Part shown: piece after piece, positions 26,222 to 35,486 of the stretch
How the letters are laid out: every line of letters starts with the position of its first letter
Position numbering within the stretch: position 1 is the first letter of the stretch
Origin: Candidatus Limnocylindrales bacterium
Lineage (GTDB): Bacteria; Desulfobacterota; Binatia; UBA1149; CAITLU01
Assembly (NCBI GenBank): GCA_035626395.1
Contig: DASPNR010000031.1
Coordinates: forward strand, 620,001-684,000
Direction of reading: 5' to 3'
DNA: 64,000 nt
The notes under the pieces: generated by a model
Databases searched by the model: none
What the model saw: only the letters and a program-made list of their open reading frames with translations
What the model was told of the DNA's origin: nothing
Program-made: the position numbers and the translations under genes

Positions 26222-27724
26222 ATGGCCGACCTTCTCATTGTCGAGGACGAAGAAGTGCTGCGGATGACTCTGGCGCGAAATCTGCGCGGACGGGGTCACG
26301 TCACGCGCACGGCCGAGAGCGCCGAGGACGCCCTCGCGTTGATCGCCGAAGGCCCGCCCGACCTGATCCTGACCGACCATCGCCTCCCCGGACGCACGGG
26401 TCACGACCTGCTGCGCACGGTCAAGGCCGAGCATCCCGAGATTCCCGTCGTGCTCATCACGGCGCACGGCACGGTCGAAGATGCCGTCGCCGCCATGCGC
26501 GATGGCGCTGCCGACTACCTGCGAAAGCCCGTCGACCTCGGCGAGCTGCAGCTCGTCGTCGAGCGCTGCCTGCGCGGCGAGGGCCTGCGCCGCGAGCTCG
26601 AATACTACCGCACGCGTCATCTGGCCGACGGCGAGGTCGAAGGCATTCTGGGAGGCTCGCCTGCGGTCGAACGTCTGCGTGCGCTCATCCAGCGCGTCGC
26701 GGGCCTGCAGCGCGAGGGCGGCGTGGGGCCGACCGTGCTGCTGAGCGGCGAAACCGGGACGGGCAAGGGCCTGGTCGCCCGCGCCATCCATCGCGCATCG
26801 ATCCGCCGCGAGGCGCCATTGATCGAGGTCAACTGCACGGCCATCCCCGAGGACCTGCTGGAGGCCGAGCTGTTCGGTTACGAGCGCGGCGCCTTCACCG
26901 GCGCAGTGGCTGCCAAGCCGGGGCTCCTCGAGGCTGCCGAAGCCGGCACGATGTTCTTCGACGAGATCGGACACATGAGCCTGGGCCTGCAGGCCAAGCT
27001 TCTGAAGGTCATCGACGAACGGGTGGTGCGGCGCCTGGGAAGCACGCGCGACCGGCCGGTTCGATGCTCGTTCGTCACCGCCACGCACATGGACCTGGAA
27101 AAGTCGGTGGCGGAGGGACGCTTTCGCCAGGACCTCTACCACCGCATCCACGTCGTGGAGGTGCGCCTGCCGCCGCTGCGCGAGCGCGGGCAGGACGTTG
27201 CGCTGCTGGCCGAGGTGTTCCTGGACCGGCACGCTGCTGCCTATGCGCTGCCGCGCCCGCGGCTGACCGAAGCGGCGCGAAGCGCGCTGGCGCGGCATAC
27301 CTGGCCCGGCAACATCCGCGAGCTCAGCCACACGATCGAGCGCGCGCTGGTGCTGGCCGCCGCGGATGTCATCGACGAGGCCGACCTTGCGCTGCCGGCG
27401 GGCGGCAACGCCACAGCGGCGGCTGCTGCTGGCCGCGCAACAGCCGTGCCCGCAGGCAACCGCGCGGCCGCAGGGGCCGATTCCTCGTGGCAGGCTTCCC
27501 GTCGAGATGGCGATGCGGCCGACCGTGGCTCGCCGAGTGTCGATCTGGCGGCAGGTGCGTTGCGCGTCGATTTCTCCCGCGGGCCGATACCGTTCGAAGA
27601 GCTCGAGCGCGAGCTGCTGCAGCGTGCGCTGGCTCACGCCGGCGGCAGCAAGACCGAGGCAGGACGGCTGCTCGGCATGTCGCGCGACATGTTCCGGTAC
27701 CGGCTGGCGAAATACGAAGCCTGA
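26222..27724 (+). CDS. NtrC-family sigma-54-dependent response regulator
   Basis: A 500-residue transcriptional activator. The receiver domain (1-115) has acidic residues E8/D9/E10 and phospho-acceptor D52 in [10 protein letters not shown]. The AAA+ domain (about 143-385) has Walker A GETGTGKG (176-183), the sigma-54 contact loop GAFTGA (223-228), and Walker B MFFDEIG (244-250). A long Ala-rich linker leads to a Fis-type helix-turn-helix at the C-terminus ([22 protein letters not shown]). Walker A ends in GKG rather than the usual GKE. The ATG at 26222 has an AGGA six bases upstream. No kinase is adjacent; the multi-pass kinase at 28881 is the nearest candidate. Confidence 0.93.
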   Translation: MADLLIVEDEEVLRMTLARNLRGRGHVTRTAESAEDALALIAEGPPDLILTDHRLPGRTGHDLLRTVKAEHPEIPVVLITAHGTVEDAVAAMRDGAADYLRKPVDLGELQLVVERCLRGEGLRRELEYYRTRHLADGEVEGILGGSPAVERLRALIQRVAGLQREGGVGPTVLLSGETGTGKGLVARAIHRASIRREAPLIEVNCTAIPEDLLEAELFGYERGAFTGAVAAKPGLLEAAEAGTMFFDEIGHMSLGLQAKLLKVIDERVVRRLGSTRDRPVRCSFVTATHMDLEKSVAEGRFRQDLYHRIHVVEVRLPPLRERGQDVALLAEVFLDRHAAAYALPRPRLTEAARSALARHTWPGNIRELSHTIERALVLAAADVIDEADLALPAGGNATAAAAAGRATAVPAGNRAAAGADSSWQASRRDGDAADRGSPSVDLAAGALRVDFSRGPIPFEELERELLQRALAHAGGSKTEAGRLLGMSRDMFRYRLAKYEA

Positions 27725-27780
27725 TCGCCCGACGAGCTTGCGGCCGCTCGATGGAGGACGAACCGCAGGTCGCCGGCCGG

Positions 27781-28188
27781 TCATTCCGATGGCGGACCTT
27801 CCTGCAGGCATGGGAGCCCGTCGGCAAGCTGGAGCCATTTCAATCTGTGGCTCGTCCAGACGTGGACGATTGGCGGGAACAGCTCGGGATCATCGAGGCT
27901 GGCGGTGGTGACGTCGATCGCGGGCCCGTACCTGGTGGTCCAGTAGGTTAGCGGTGTGCCGCAGCGCCCGCAGAACGTTCGCGTGACGTCGGCGGAGGAC
28001 TGGAACTCCACCGGCTTGCCGGCGAAGAAGGAGAAGCTCGCGGCCTCCACGTGTATCCACGGCACGATCGCCGCTGCCGACGCCTTTCGGCAGCTGCGGC
28101 ATTGGCACGTCGTGCTGATCACCGGCTCGCCTTGGATACGGTACCGGACCTCTCCGCACAGACAGCCGCCTTCGATGGTTCCGGTCAT
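27781..28188 (-). CDS. GFA-fold (CENP-V/glutathione-dependent formaldehyde-activating) protein
   Basis: A 135-residue zinc protein of the GFA family. Zinc ligands are visible: C9 and C11 in GGCLCGEVRY, C28, C30 and C33 in TCQCRSC, and C73 and C76 in FCGRCGTPLTY. The founding member was thought to promote S-hydroxymethylglutathione formation, but most members have no proven activity. It stands between the NtrC-type gene (convergent) and the membrane methyltransferase-like gene (same strand, about 190 bases upstream). Confidence 0.88.
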   Translation of the reverse strand: MTGTIEGGCLCGEVRYRIQGEPVISTTCQCRSCRKASAAAIVPWIHVEAASFSFFAGKPVEFQSSADVTRTFCGRCGTPLTYWTTRYGPAIDVTTASLDDPELFPPIVHVWTSHRLKWLQLADGLPCLQEGPPSE

Positions 28189-28374
28189 GGGTTGGCTCCC
28201 TTGTCGTGGCGCCTGCAGCAGGGCCGCAGAGCGCGTGCACAGTCATACGAGGCATGCGTCCGGACGGCTGCCCGGCAAACGGCACGCGTACGCTCGGGCC
28301 CGCGGATGTAGGGTCGGCAGTCAGTGAACGAATGCGTGAGCGGCGGGCGCGGAGCGCGTGGTTGGGCAGCATTC

Positions 28375-28839
28375 TCATAGGTAGCGCCGCACCTTGGAGC
28401 AATACTGACGATAGGCCTCCCCGAACCTAGCTTCGAGGTAGCGCTCCTCGCGAACGATGACGCCGTAGTGCATGACGACGAGCAACGGCACAAGCATCAA
28501 TACGCCCCACAAGCTGTTCAGGATGAGCGAGAGCCCTACGAAGATCGTGTCGAGACTGACGTAGAGAGGATTTCGCGAGACGCCGAACGCTCCCGTGGCA
28601 ACGATCGTGTTCGTGGGGAGGTATGGGTTGATCGGCGTCTTGGCTTTGATCATCGAATAGGCGCCCCACGCGTTGAAGGCGATGCCCAGGAGAAGCACCG
28701 TCATGCCCAACGGCCATGCGAAACGGTCGGGAAAGACCTCCAGCGGCCACAGCCACCGGAGCAGCAGAACGAGGATCAACGCTCCTGCGTAGAGCGCGGG
28801 CGGCGGCAGGACGACTCCGGGATGATTCGTCTGTGTCAT
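28375..28839 (-). CDS. Isoprenylcysteine carboxyl methyltransferase-like membrane protein
   Basis: A 154-residue integral membrane enzyme of the ICMT/PEMT-like group. It has four hydrophobic helices and the SAM-binding C-terminal signature GAFGVSRNPLYVS near residue 83, followed by REERYLEARFGEAYRQYCSKVRRYL. Bacterial members methylate lipids or unknown hydrophobic substrates. The start is an ATG at 28839. The gene stands 36 bases downstream, in minus-strand sense, of the histidine kinase end and may be co-transcribed with it. Confidence 0.85.
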   Translation of the reverse strand: MTQTNHPGVVLPPPALYAGALILVLLLRWLWPLEVFPDRFAWPLGMTVLLLGIAFNAWGAYSMIKAKTPINPYLPTNTIVATGAFGVSRNPLYVSLDTIFVGLSLILNSLWGVLMLVPLLVVMHYGVIVREERYLEARFGEAYRQYCSKVRRYL

Positions 28840-28880
28840 GTGCGGATACCTTCATGAACCCGGGCCGCAGCGGCCGTCGG

Positions 28881-31493
28881 CTAGCGCCTCTCCAGTGCCA
28901 GCGCCTGCGAGGCCGGCGGTAGCGTTACCCGAAAGCACGCGCCGCCTTCGCGCGCGCTGCCGACGGTGATGGTAGCGCCGTGCGCGTCGGCAATCTTCTT
29001 CACGGTCGCCAGCCCGATTCCCGTGCCCTTGGCCTTGGTGGTGAAAAACATCCGGAACAGCTCGGAGGCCTTCTCCTGCGGAATGCCCGGCCCGCCGTCG
29101 CGCACCTCGACCCAACGCTGCCCGCTCCCGTCCACGCCGACGCCAACCACGACCGCTCCGCCGCGCGGGCTGGCATCAATCGCATTCGCAACGAGCTCGA
29201 TCGTGAGCTGCTCGAACAGCGCGGGGTCGACGCGTACGGCGCCGGCATCTTCGGCGGCGTCCACGTGCACGACGAGGCCCTTTGCTTCGGCCTTGCCTCG
29301 CGTCTGCGCCACGGCCTCGCGCGCCAGCTCGGCCAAGACCACCGGGCGCGGCTCGGGATGGAACGGCCGTGCGAAGTTGAGCAGCGCATCGATGCGCGCG
29401 CTGAGACGATCGGTCTCGCGCACGAACGCCTCCACCAGATCGGTGCTCGGATGGTCGGCCAGCTCGATCGCGGCCTGCTGCGCCGACGCCCGCATGCCGG
29501 CCAGCGGATTTCGGATCGTGTGCGCCACTGCGCTGGCCAGCTCGCCGACGGCGGCGAGTCGCTCCTTGACCACGAGCTCGTCCTGCGCCGAGCGCAGCTC
29601 CTCGAGCGCGCGTCCGAGTTCGACGTTCTTGCCCTCGAGGTCGCGCGCCATTGCATCGATGGTGCGAAACGCTTCGGCGTTGTGCAGGGCCACCGCGAGC
29701 TGGTCGGCGATGGTGCGAAGCAGGTCGACCTCGTCGCGCCGGTGAGCGCCGCCCGAGCGTTTGGGGCCGACCAGCAGGAATCCCACCGCGCGGCCTTCGA
29801 GAGTCATTCCTGCGGCCAGGTCGGCGCCGATCGCCGTCATCGCCGTTGCGGCGGCCTGCTCCCGCGCATCCTTGGAAGACGGCCGCCGCGCATCCAGCAC
29901 GCCCTCCGCACGGCACACGAGCGCGGCCATCGGCTCGAGCTTCTCCTCGACGCCCTCGCCCTGCGGCGTTCGCATCGCCGCGCTCTGCCCCGGCGGATGC
30001 ACCAGCTCGCCGCGCAGCCGCGGCACCGGGCCGGTCATCGTGTAGATGCGCGCGAATTCCGGCTGCAATGTCGTGTCGATCAGCTCGAGCACCGCCGGCA
30101 CCAGGCGGTCCAGCTCCAGGATGCGCGTGAAGGCCCGCGCGGTCGCGCGAACGACATCGCGGTACTCGTAGCGCCGGCGGTCGTAGAGGCGGTTGACCAC
30201 CTCCTGCAACCGCTGCCGGCTCGGGTTGGTCACCAGCACCAGAGCCACGATCAGGATGCCCTCGGCGATGCGCGACGCCACGGGCGTGGCATTCTCGAAG
30301 AAGTAGTCGAACAGCCCGATGATCAGCGAGTAGCTGCCGAAGACCAGCACGCTCAGCGTGGCATAGACGATGGTGCGCTTGATGACCGTATCGACGTCGA
30401 ACAGGTCGTGGCGCGCCACGGCGTAGCCGATGCCGAGCGGGAACAGCACGAACGGGATGGCCAGGAAGTTGAAAGGCAGCGATAGCGCACCCGAGTAGAA
30501 GGCGATCAGGAACACCATCGTCGGCAGGAACGCGCCGATACTGCCGAGCATCACCACCAGCGTCCGCTGGCGCACGGCTTCGCTGCGCGCGGTGAAGAAG
30601 TGCCACGCAAAGAACGCGAACGCGGCCAGCGCGCTGCCGGCCATCGCGACGTGGACGATGCGGTCCAGCGCCAGCAGCAGCGAGGGATTGCGGAAGAAGG
30701 CAAGGTTGGAGAGCGCGCCGTAGGTCACCGAGCCCGCCAGCGCGACCAGGAGCGCCAGGTCCACACCGCGTCCGCGCTTTCGCTCGACGGGAAAGCGGCT
30801 GAGCATGTACAGCGTCGCCGTCGGAGTCAGCCCGGCGAAGAAGAAATAGGCGACGCGAAAACGGTACGGACCGAAGAGGTCGATCGATGTCGCCAGGTAG
30901 AGCGCCTGCGCCACGGCGAAATAGAACACCGCCATCGGTGCAGGGTCGCCCGGCTTCAGGTACAGCATCGCGACCGCCAGCAGCAGCAGCACGACCGAAT
31001 CGAAGAAGTACACGCCCGTGCTGACGGCCCAGGACTCGAACCCGAACGCGGAGACCGGCACGCGCACCACGTAGCGCTCGCCGCCGCGCTCGGCCTCGTA
31101 GGCGACTGTCTCGCCGACTCGTTTCGTCGCCAGGATGGCGTCCAGGTCGGCGCTGGTGCGCAGCGGCCGGCCATCGGCGGCAAGCAGCCATGAGTGATAC
31201 TCCAGGCCCGAGGCGGCGCCGGGCCAGCTCGGCAGTCCCACCGCCGGCACGAACAGATTCTCCCAGACGAAGAAGCCCGGATACGGCGCGCCGATTCGCT
31301 GGATGGAGGAGATGCCGCAGATGGCGACGATCACCGCCGCGGCCGCGGCGACGACGAGCTGGACGATCGCGGCGCGGCTGCGAAAGCCCGTGCGTCGCCC
31401 CTTGTCATCGCCACCGACGACCTCTAAGGGCGGACCCGTGGGCTTCTCGTCGTCCTCCGGCCACGGCACCGTTTTTGTGGCGACGCTTCTCAC
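28881..31493 (-). CDS. Multi-pass membrane histidine kinase with PDZ-like and GAF regions
   Basis: An 870-residue kinase. A first membrane helix (about 42-62) is followed by a periplasmic PDZ-like segment (about 90-150, DGRPLRTSADLDAIL). About eight further helices run to about residue 400, then a GAF-like domain (about 445-600). HisKA contains SAVAHTIRNPLAGM with phospho-acceptor H658. The HATPase has ELVANAIDAS, VRDGGPGIP and GTGIGLATV. The NtrB-like core (H-x-I-R-N-P) differs from the phytochrome-like kinases elsewhere in the window and suits an NtrC-family partner such as the activator at 26222. The start is a GTG at 31493 (another is at 31469). Either overlaps the divergent lnt start. 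Confidence 0.85.
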   Translation of the reverse strand: MRSVATKTVPWPEDDEKPTGPPLEVVGGDDKGRRTGFRSRAAIVQLVVAAAAAVIVAICGISSIQRIGAPYPGFFVWENLFVPAVGLPSWPGAASGLEYHSWLLAADGRPLRTSADLDAILATKRVGETVAYEAERGGERYVVRVPVSAFGFESWAVSTGVYFFDSVVLLLLAVAMLYLKPGDPAPMAVFYFAVAQALYLATSIDLFGPYRFRVAYFFFAGLTPTATLYMLSRFPVERKRGRGVDLALLVALAGSVTYGALSNLAFFRNPSLLLALDRIVHVAMAGSALAAFAFFAWHFFTARSEAVRQRTLVVMLGSIGAFLPTMVFLIAFYSGALSLPFNFLAIPFVLFPLGIGYAVARHDLFDVDTVIKRTIVYATLSVLVFGSYSLIIGLFDYFFENATPVASRIAEGILIVALVLVTNPSRQRLQEVVNRLYDRRRYEYRDVVRATARAFTRILELDRLVPAVLELIDTTLQPEFARIYTMTGPVPRLRGELVHPPGQSAAMRTPQGEGVEEKLEPMAALVCRAEGVLDARRPSSKDAREQAAATAMTAIGADLAAGMTLEGRAVGFLLVGPKRSGGAHRRDEVDLLRTIADQLAVALHNAEAFRTIDAMARDLEGKNVELGRALEELRSAQDELVVKERLAAVGELASAVAHTIRNPLAGMRASAQQAAIELADHPSTDLVEAFVRETDRLSARIDALLNFARPFHPEPRPVVLAELAREAVAQTRGKAEAKGLVVHVDAAEDAGAVRVDPALFEQLTIELVANAIDASPRGGAVVVGVGVDGSGQRWVEVRDGGPGIPQEKASELFRMFFTTKAKGTGIGLATVKKIADAHGATITVGSAREGGACFRVTLPPASQALALERR

Positions 31494-32994
31494 TTGCGCG
31501 GCCTACACCCTAGCCTACCCACCATTCGACGGGAACGCGCTGGCGTGGGTGGCGCTGGCTCCCGTGGCGGCGGTGCTGATGGATCCGCGCGTGCGCTTCG
31601 GGCTTCCCACGGCGCTGCTGGCGGGCTTCGCGTTCGGCTACGTGACGTCGCTCGCGATCGTCGGCTACTGGAGCTTCATCGCCGCGCGCGATTTCTTCGC
31701 ACGCTCCACGCCGTTCAGCGTGGCATTCACCCTGGCCGTTCCGCTGCTGAGCTCGGGCATTGCGCTCTGGTATGCGGGCGCGTTCGCGTGCATCCGCCTG
31801 CTGGCCACGACAGGCATCGCTACCCGCATCGCCGGCTTTGCGTGCATCTGGACGGCGTTCGAATGGATGCGTGCGACCATCGGTTACGGCAATCCGTGGG
31901 GAATCCTCGGCGATGCTCTGGCGCCGTTTCGCCTGGTGCGACAGGTCGCGGATCTCGGCGGCGTCTGGATGCTGACGTGGCTGGCCGCCGCGTTCGCCGC
32001 GTGCGCGGCAACGGCGTGGGTGGAGCGGCGCGCGTGGCCGTTGCTGCTTTGTGCGGCCATCGTCGCCGGCCCCTGCGTGTACGGATGGTGGCGCCTGGAG
32101 ACGCTGGCACGCGAGACGTCGGCGCACGTGCCGCTGCGCATCGGGCTGGTGCAGCCGGCGCTGGGCGGCCGCGCGCTCTGGGAGCCGGCCAGCGCCGATG
32201 CGCACGTCGAGCATCTGGCCGGACTGAGCCGCTCGGGCGAGCTGTGGGATGTCGACCTGATCGTCTGGCCCGAGAACGCGCTGCCGTTCCTCCTCGACGC
32301 CAACGCCGAGCGCGAGCAGGCCCTGCGCGCGCTGGCCGTGTCGCTGGATGCAGCCATCATCGCGGGCGGCTCGCGCAGCGCTACGGTTGCCGCCGGCTCG
32401 GCGCGCATCTTCAACTCGGCATTCTTCTTTCCGATGGACGGAAGTGCGCCGCTGGTTTCCGACAAGATGCGACTGATGCCGTACACCGAAACGCGTCCGC
32501 ATTGGGCGAGCTGGCTCGGCGGCAGCACGTGGCAGGGCGCCTACTCGCAGGGCGACCAGCCAACACTGTTCCCGCTGCTCGACCAGCGCATCGGGTCCCT
32601 GATGTGCTTCGAGGCTGCCGATCCGCGGCTGGCGCGGCGACTGGTGCGCGATGGTGCAACGGTGCTGGTCAATCTCTCCAACGACTCGTGGTTCGATGCC
32701 GGCGCCGGGCCAGAGCAGCATTTCGTGGCCACGCGCCTTCGCGCAGTCGAGACGCACCGGCCGCTGGTTCGTGTGGCGACCACCGGCGTATCGGCGGTCA
32801 TCGACGCGACCGGCGACATCATGGCCCGCCTGCCCACGCGTCAGAGTGCGGCCGCGCTGGTCGAGGACGTCCGGCCGGCCACCGTCGTCACGCCCTACGT
32901 CCGGTGGGGCGATTGGATCGTCTGGCTGTCGATGGTGGCGGGCGCCGGCATCCTCGCCGTCCGCCTCGCAACGGGCGGGCGGGAGCGGTACTAA
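31438..32994 (+). CDS. lnt: Apolipoprotein N-acyltransferase
   Basis: Lnt transfers the third acyl chain to the N-terminal Cys of lipoproteins at the periplasmic face of the inner membrane. The 518-residue protein has N-terminal membrane helices (YTLAYPPFDGNALAWVALAP is a typical opening), a nitrilase-like periplasmic domain and a C-terminal helix. The catalytic triad is E279 (WPENALPF), K343 (SDKMRLMPY) and C390 (LMCFEAADP). The GTG at 31438 has AAGGG about seven bases upstream; the GTG at 31477 is an alternative. The gene heads an operon: the GST gene starts six bases after the stop. Confidence 0.92.
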   Translation: MGFSSSSGHGTVFVATLLTCAAYTLAYPPFDGNALAWVALAPVAAVLMDPRVRFGLPTALLAGFAFGYVTSLAIVGYWSFIAARDFFARSTPFSVAFTLAVPLLSSGIALWYAGAFACIRLLATTGIATRIAGFACIWTAFEWMRATIGYGNPWGILGDALAPFRLVRQVADLGGVWMLTWLAAAFAACAATAWVERRAWPLLLCAAIVAGPCVYGWWRLETLARETSAHVPLRIGLVQPALGGRALWEPASADAHVEHLAGLSRSGELWDVDLIVWPENALPFLLDANAEREQALRALAVSLDAAIIAGGSRSATVAAGSARIFNSAFFFPMDGSAPLVSDKMRLMPYTETRPHWASWLGGSTWQGAYSQGDQPTLFPLLDQRIGSLMCFEAADPRLARRLVRDGATVLVNLSNDSWFDAGAGPEQHFVATRLRAVETHRPLVRVATTGVSAVIDATGDIMARLPTRQSAAALVEDVRPATVVTPYVRWGDWIVWLSMVAGAGILAVRLATGGRERY

Positions 32995-33000
32995 CGCGCC

Positions 33001-34068
33001 ATGAGCATACCCTGGAAGTTCTATGCCGCTCCGATGTCCTACTTCTCGGGCAAGGTCCGGCCGGCGCTCGTGTACAAGAAGATCGAGCACACCGAGATCT
33101 GGCCGACGCGCGAAGTGCAGAAGGAGATCATCACCCCCAAGACCGGCGTGCGCTTCATTCCGGTGATCGAAACCGACGGCGGCGAGATCCTGCAGGACAG
33201 CCCGCGCATGCTCGAGCGCATCGAAGAGTTGTATCCGTCGCCGGCGATCTTTCCCGAGGATCCGGCGGTGCGCATGGTGGCCGAGGTGATCCAGGACTTC
33301 TGCGACGACGTTCTCGTGCCGCTGGCGCTGCACTACCGCTGGAGCTTCCCCGAGCAGCGGACGTGGGTGGAGGAGGACTGGGCGGCCGTCTTCGGCCCGA
33401 TCGCGAACAAGCTGGCCGCGCAGATGGCCGGCGCGCTGGCATTCGTCGGGGTCACCGACAAGACGCGTCTGACGATGGAGGAGTGGTTCCTCCACTTCCT
33501 CGAGCTGCTCAACCGGCACTTCGCGCACAGCCGTTACGTCCTCGGCGACTGCATCACGGTCGCCGACTATGCGATTCACGGTCCGATGTTCGCGCACTTC
33601 GCGCGCGATCCGGTGCCGGCGCGGATCGTGCGCGAGACGGCGCCGAACGTGATGGCGTGGCTGCACGAAGTCAGTGCCGCCGGGCCGCCGGCCCCGTGGG
33701 CCAAGCCGCCCGAGGTGCGCGAGTCGCTGGCGCCGTTGCTGGCCGAGATCGGCGCGGTCTTCGTGCCCGCGCAGATCGCGGTGAGCAGCTTCGTCAGCGA
33801 GGCCATCGGCAACCAGCCTGCCGGCGAGGAGGCCTCGCGCGTGATCGGGATCATCGAGCAGAGCGTGTTCGGAATACCCGAGCAGCGCATCGCCAGCGCC
33901 TATTCCGTCTGGCGTCATCGCCGCACCGCGCAGCGCTACGCCGCGCTGGCGAGGGCCGAACGCGGCGTGGTCGACGAGATTCTCGGTCCGGCCGGCGTGC
34001 TGCCGTATCTTCAGACGATTCCGACGGCGCGCCTGACGATGGACCGCTTCACGCTCAGGATCGGGTGA
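33001..34068 (+). CDS. Glutathione S-transferase family protein
   Basis: A 355-residue two-domain GST. The N-terminal thioredoxin-like domain has the PALVYKKIEH helix, cis-proline in RFIPVIE, and ILQDSPRMLERIEE for gamma-glutamyl contact. The helical C-terminal domain carries YVLGDCITVADYAIHGPMF. The C-terminus extends about 120 residues beyond a typical GST with no recognised motif. Lnt lies six bases upstream and the CoA-transferase two bases downstream, so the three are co-transcribed; the functional link is not obvious. Conjugating activity is family-based inference. Confidence 0.82.
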   Translation: MSIPWKFYAAPMSYFSGKVRPALVYKKIEHTEIWPTREVQKEIITPKTGVRFIPVIETDGGEILQDSPRMLERIEELYPSPAIFPEDPAVRMVAEVIQDFCDDVLVPLALHYRWSFPEQRTWVEEDWAAVFGPIANKLAAQMAGALAFVGVTDKTRLTMEEWFLHFLELLNRHFAHSRYVLGDCITVADYAIHGPMFAHFARDPVPARIVRETAPNVMAWLHEVSAAGPPAPWAKPPEVRESLAPLLAEIGAVFVPAQIAVSSFVSEAIGNQPAGEEASRVIGIIEQSVFGIPEQRIASAYSVWRHRRTAQRYAALARAERGVVDEILGPAGVLPYLQTIPTARLTMDRFTLRIG

Positions 34069-34070
34069 CG

Positions 34071-35381
34071 ATGAACCGGACGTACCGGTCCAAGGTTCGA
34101 AGCGCGGCCGAAGCGGCCGCAATGGTGGCGGCGCGCGACACCGTCACGGTGCCGCTGGGGCCCGGGCAGCCGGCAGCGCTCCTGCAGGCACTCGGCGAGC
34201 GCGACGACTACGAGGACCTCGAGATCTTCACCGCGCTGCTGCTCGCGCCCTATCCGCTGTTCACGCGCAGCGGAGTCCGGGTGCTGTCGGGCTTCTACGG
34301 ACCCGTCGAGCGGTCGCTGCGCCAGCAGGGGATGCACGTCGAGTTCGTGCCGGCCGACTTCCGTCGCTACGCGCACGTGGCGCGGCGGCTGAAGTCGCGC
34401 GTGGTCGTCACCGTGGCGGCGCCGCCGGACGCGCGCGGCAACATGTCGCTGTCGCTTCACGCCGGCGCTACCGTGGCCGAGATGCACAACGCCGCGGCCG
34501 ATCCGGATCGGCTGCTGATCGTGGAGGTGAATCCTCATTATCCGCGCACGTTCGGCCTCGGCGACGAGCACACGCACTCGCTCAGCGTCGAGGAGGCGGA
34601 CGTGATCGTCGAAAGCGAGGCGGCGCCGCCGGTCCTCGCCGACGCGGCCTCGAACGACGTCTCGCGCGCCATCGCCGAGCACGTCAGCCGCTTCGTCGTC
34701 GACGGCGCCACGCTGCAGACCGGCATCGGCGGCATCCCGAGCGACGTCGTCGCAATCCTTGCCGCCGGCAAGTGCGGCAACTTCGGCATCCATTCGGAGA
34801 TGTTCACGACCGGCCTGATGAAGCTGTATCAGGAAGGCAAGGTCACGAACGCCAAGGGAATGTACGACGGCTACTCGATCTGCACGTTCGCGCTCGGGAG
34901 CGCCGAGCTCCACGCGTGGCTGCACGAGCAGGAGAAGGTGCGCTTCCTGCCCGTGCACCTCGTCAACGATCCCGCCGTCATCGGGCGCAATCGCAACATG
35001 GTTTCGATCAACGGCGCGCTGGCGGTGGATCTGGCGGGGCAGATCGGTGCCGACACGATTGCGGGGCGGCAGTTCTCCGGCATCGGCGGGCACGAGGACT
35101 TCGTGAGTGGAGCCTCCATGGCCGAGGGCGGCCATTCCATCGTCTGCCTCCCGTCGACCGCCACGGCGGGCGGCACGATGATCTCGCGAATCGTCGCCGG
35201 CTTCCCGGCAGGCGCCATCGTGACCACACCACGCCATCAGGCCGACATCATCGTCACCGAATACGGCGCGGCCGAGATCGCCGGCCTGACCGTTGGCGAG
35301 CGCGCCCGGGCGCTGGCCGCCATCGCGCATCCCGACTTCCGCGATTCCCTGTCCGAGGAGGCGGCCCGCCTGCAGCGCTAG
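34071..35381 (+). CDS. Acetyl-CoA hydrolase/4-hydroxybutyrate CoA-transferase family protein
   Basis: A 436-residue CoA-transferase of the Cat1/4-hydroxybutyrate type, which moves CoA between acyl-CoA donors and carboxylic acids through a glutamyl-CoA intermediate. The catalytic Glu is E243 in GIHSEMFTTGL. GIGGIPSDV (near 218-225), the late GGHEDFVSGA and the C-terminal TEYGAAEIAGLT are typical. The ATG at 34071 follows the GST stop by two bases. The substrate cannot be fixed from sequence. It is the last gene of the lnt operon. Confidence 0.88.
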   Translation: MNRTYRSKVRSAAEAAAMVAARDTVTVPLGPGQPAALLQALGERDDYEDLEIFTALLLAPYPLFTRSGVRVLSGFYGPVERSLRQQGMHVEFVPADFRRYAHVARRLKSRVVVTVAAPPDARGNMSLSLHAGATVAEMHNAAADPDRLLIVEVNPHYPRTFGLGDEHTHSLSVEEADVIVESEAAPPVLADAASNDVSRAIAEHVSRFVVDGATLQTGIGGIPSDVVAILAAGKCGNFGIHSEMFTTGLMKLYQEGKVTNAKGMYDGYSICTFALGSAELHAWLHEQEKVRFLPVHLVNDPAVIGRNRNMVSINGALAVDLAGQIGADTIAGRQFSGIGGHEDFVSGASMAEGGHSIVCLPSTATAGGTMISRIVAGFPAGAIVTTPRHQADIIVTEYGAAEIAGLTVGERARALAAIAHPDFRDSLSEEAARLQR

Positions 35382-35486
35382 CGCGGTGACGCCGCGACGC
35401 TGACGCGGCGGGGCCGTCGGTGGTGATCACGCCGCTCGGCAGCGTCGGCGACGCCGGTGCGAGGAACGGCGTCGCCTGCGACGACG

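Noticed and set aside
31494..35381. One continuous 1295-codon open frame
   Set aside because: Only the last 436 codons (from 34071) encode a recognisable protein. The earlier part is the out-of-frame shadow of lnt and the GST gene.
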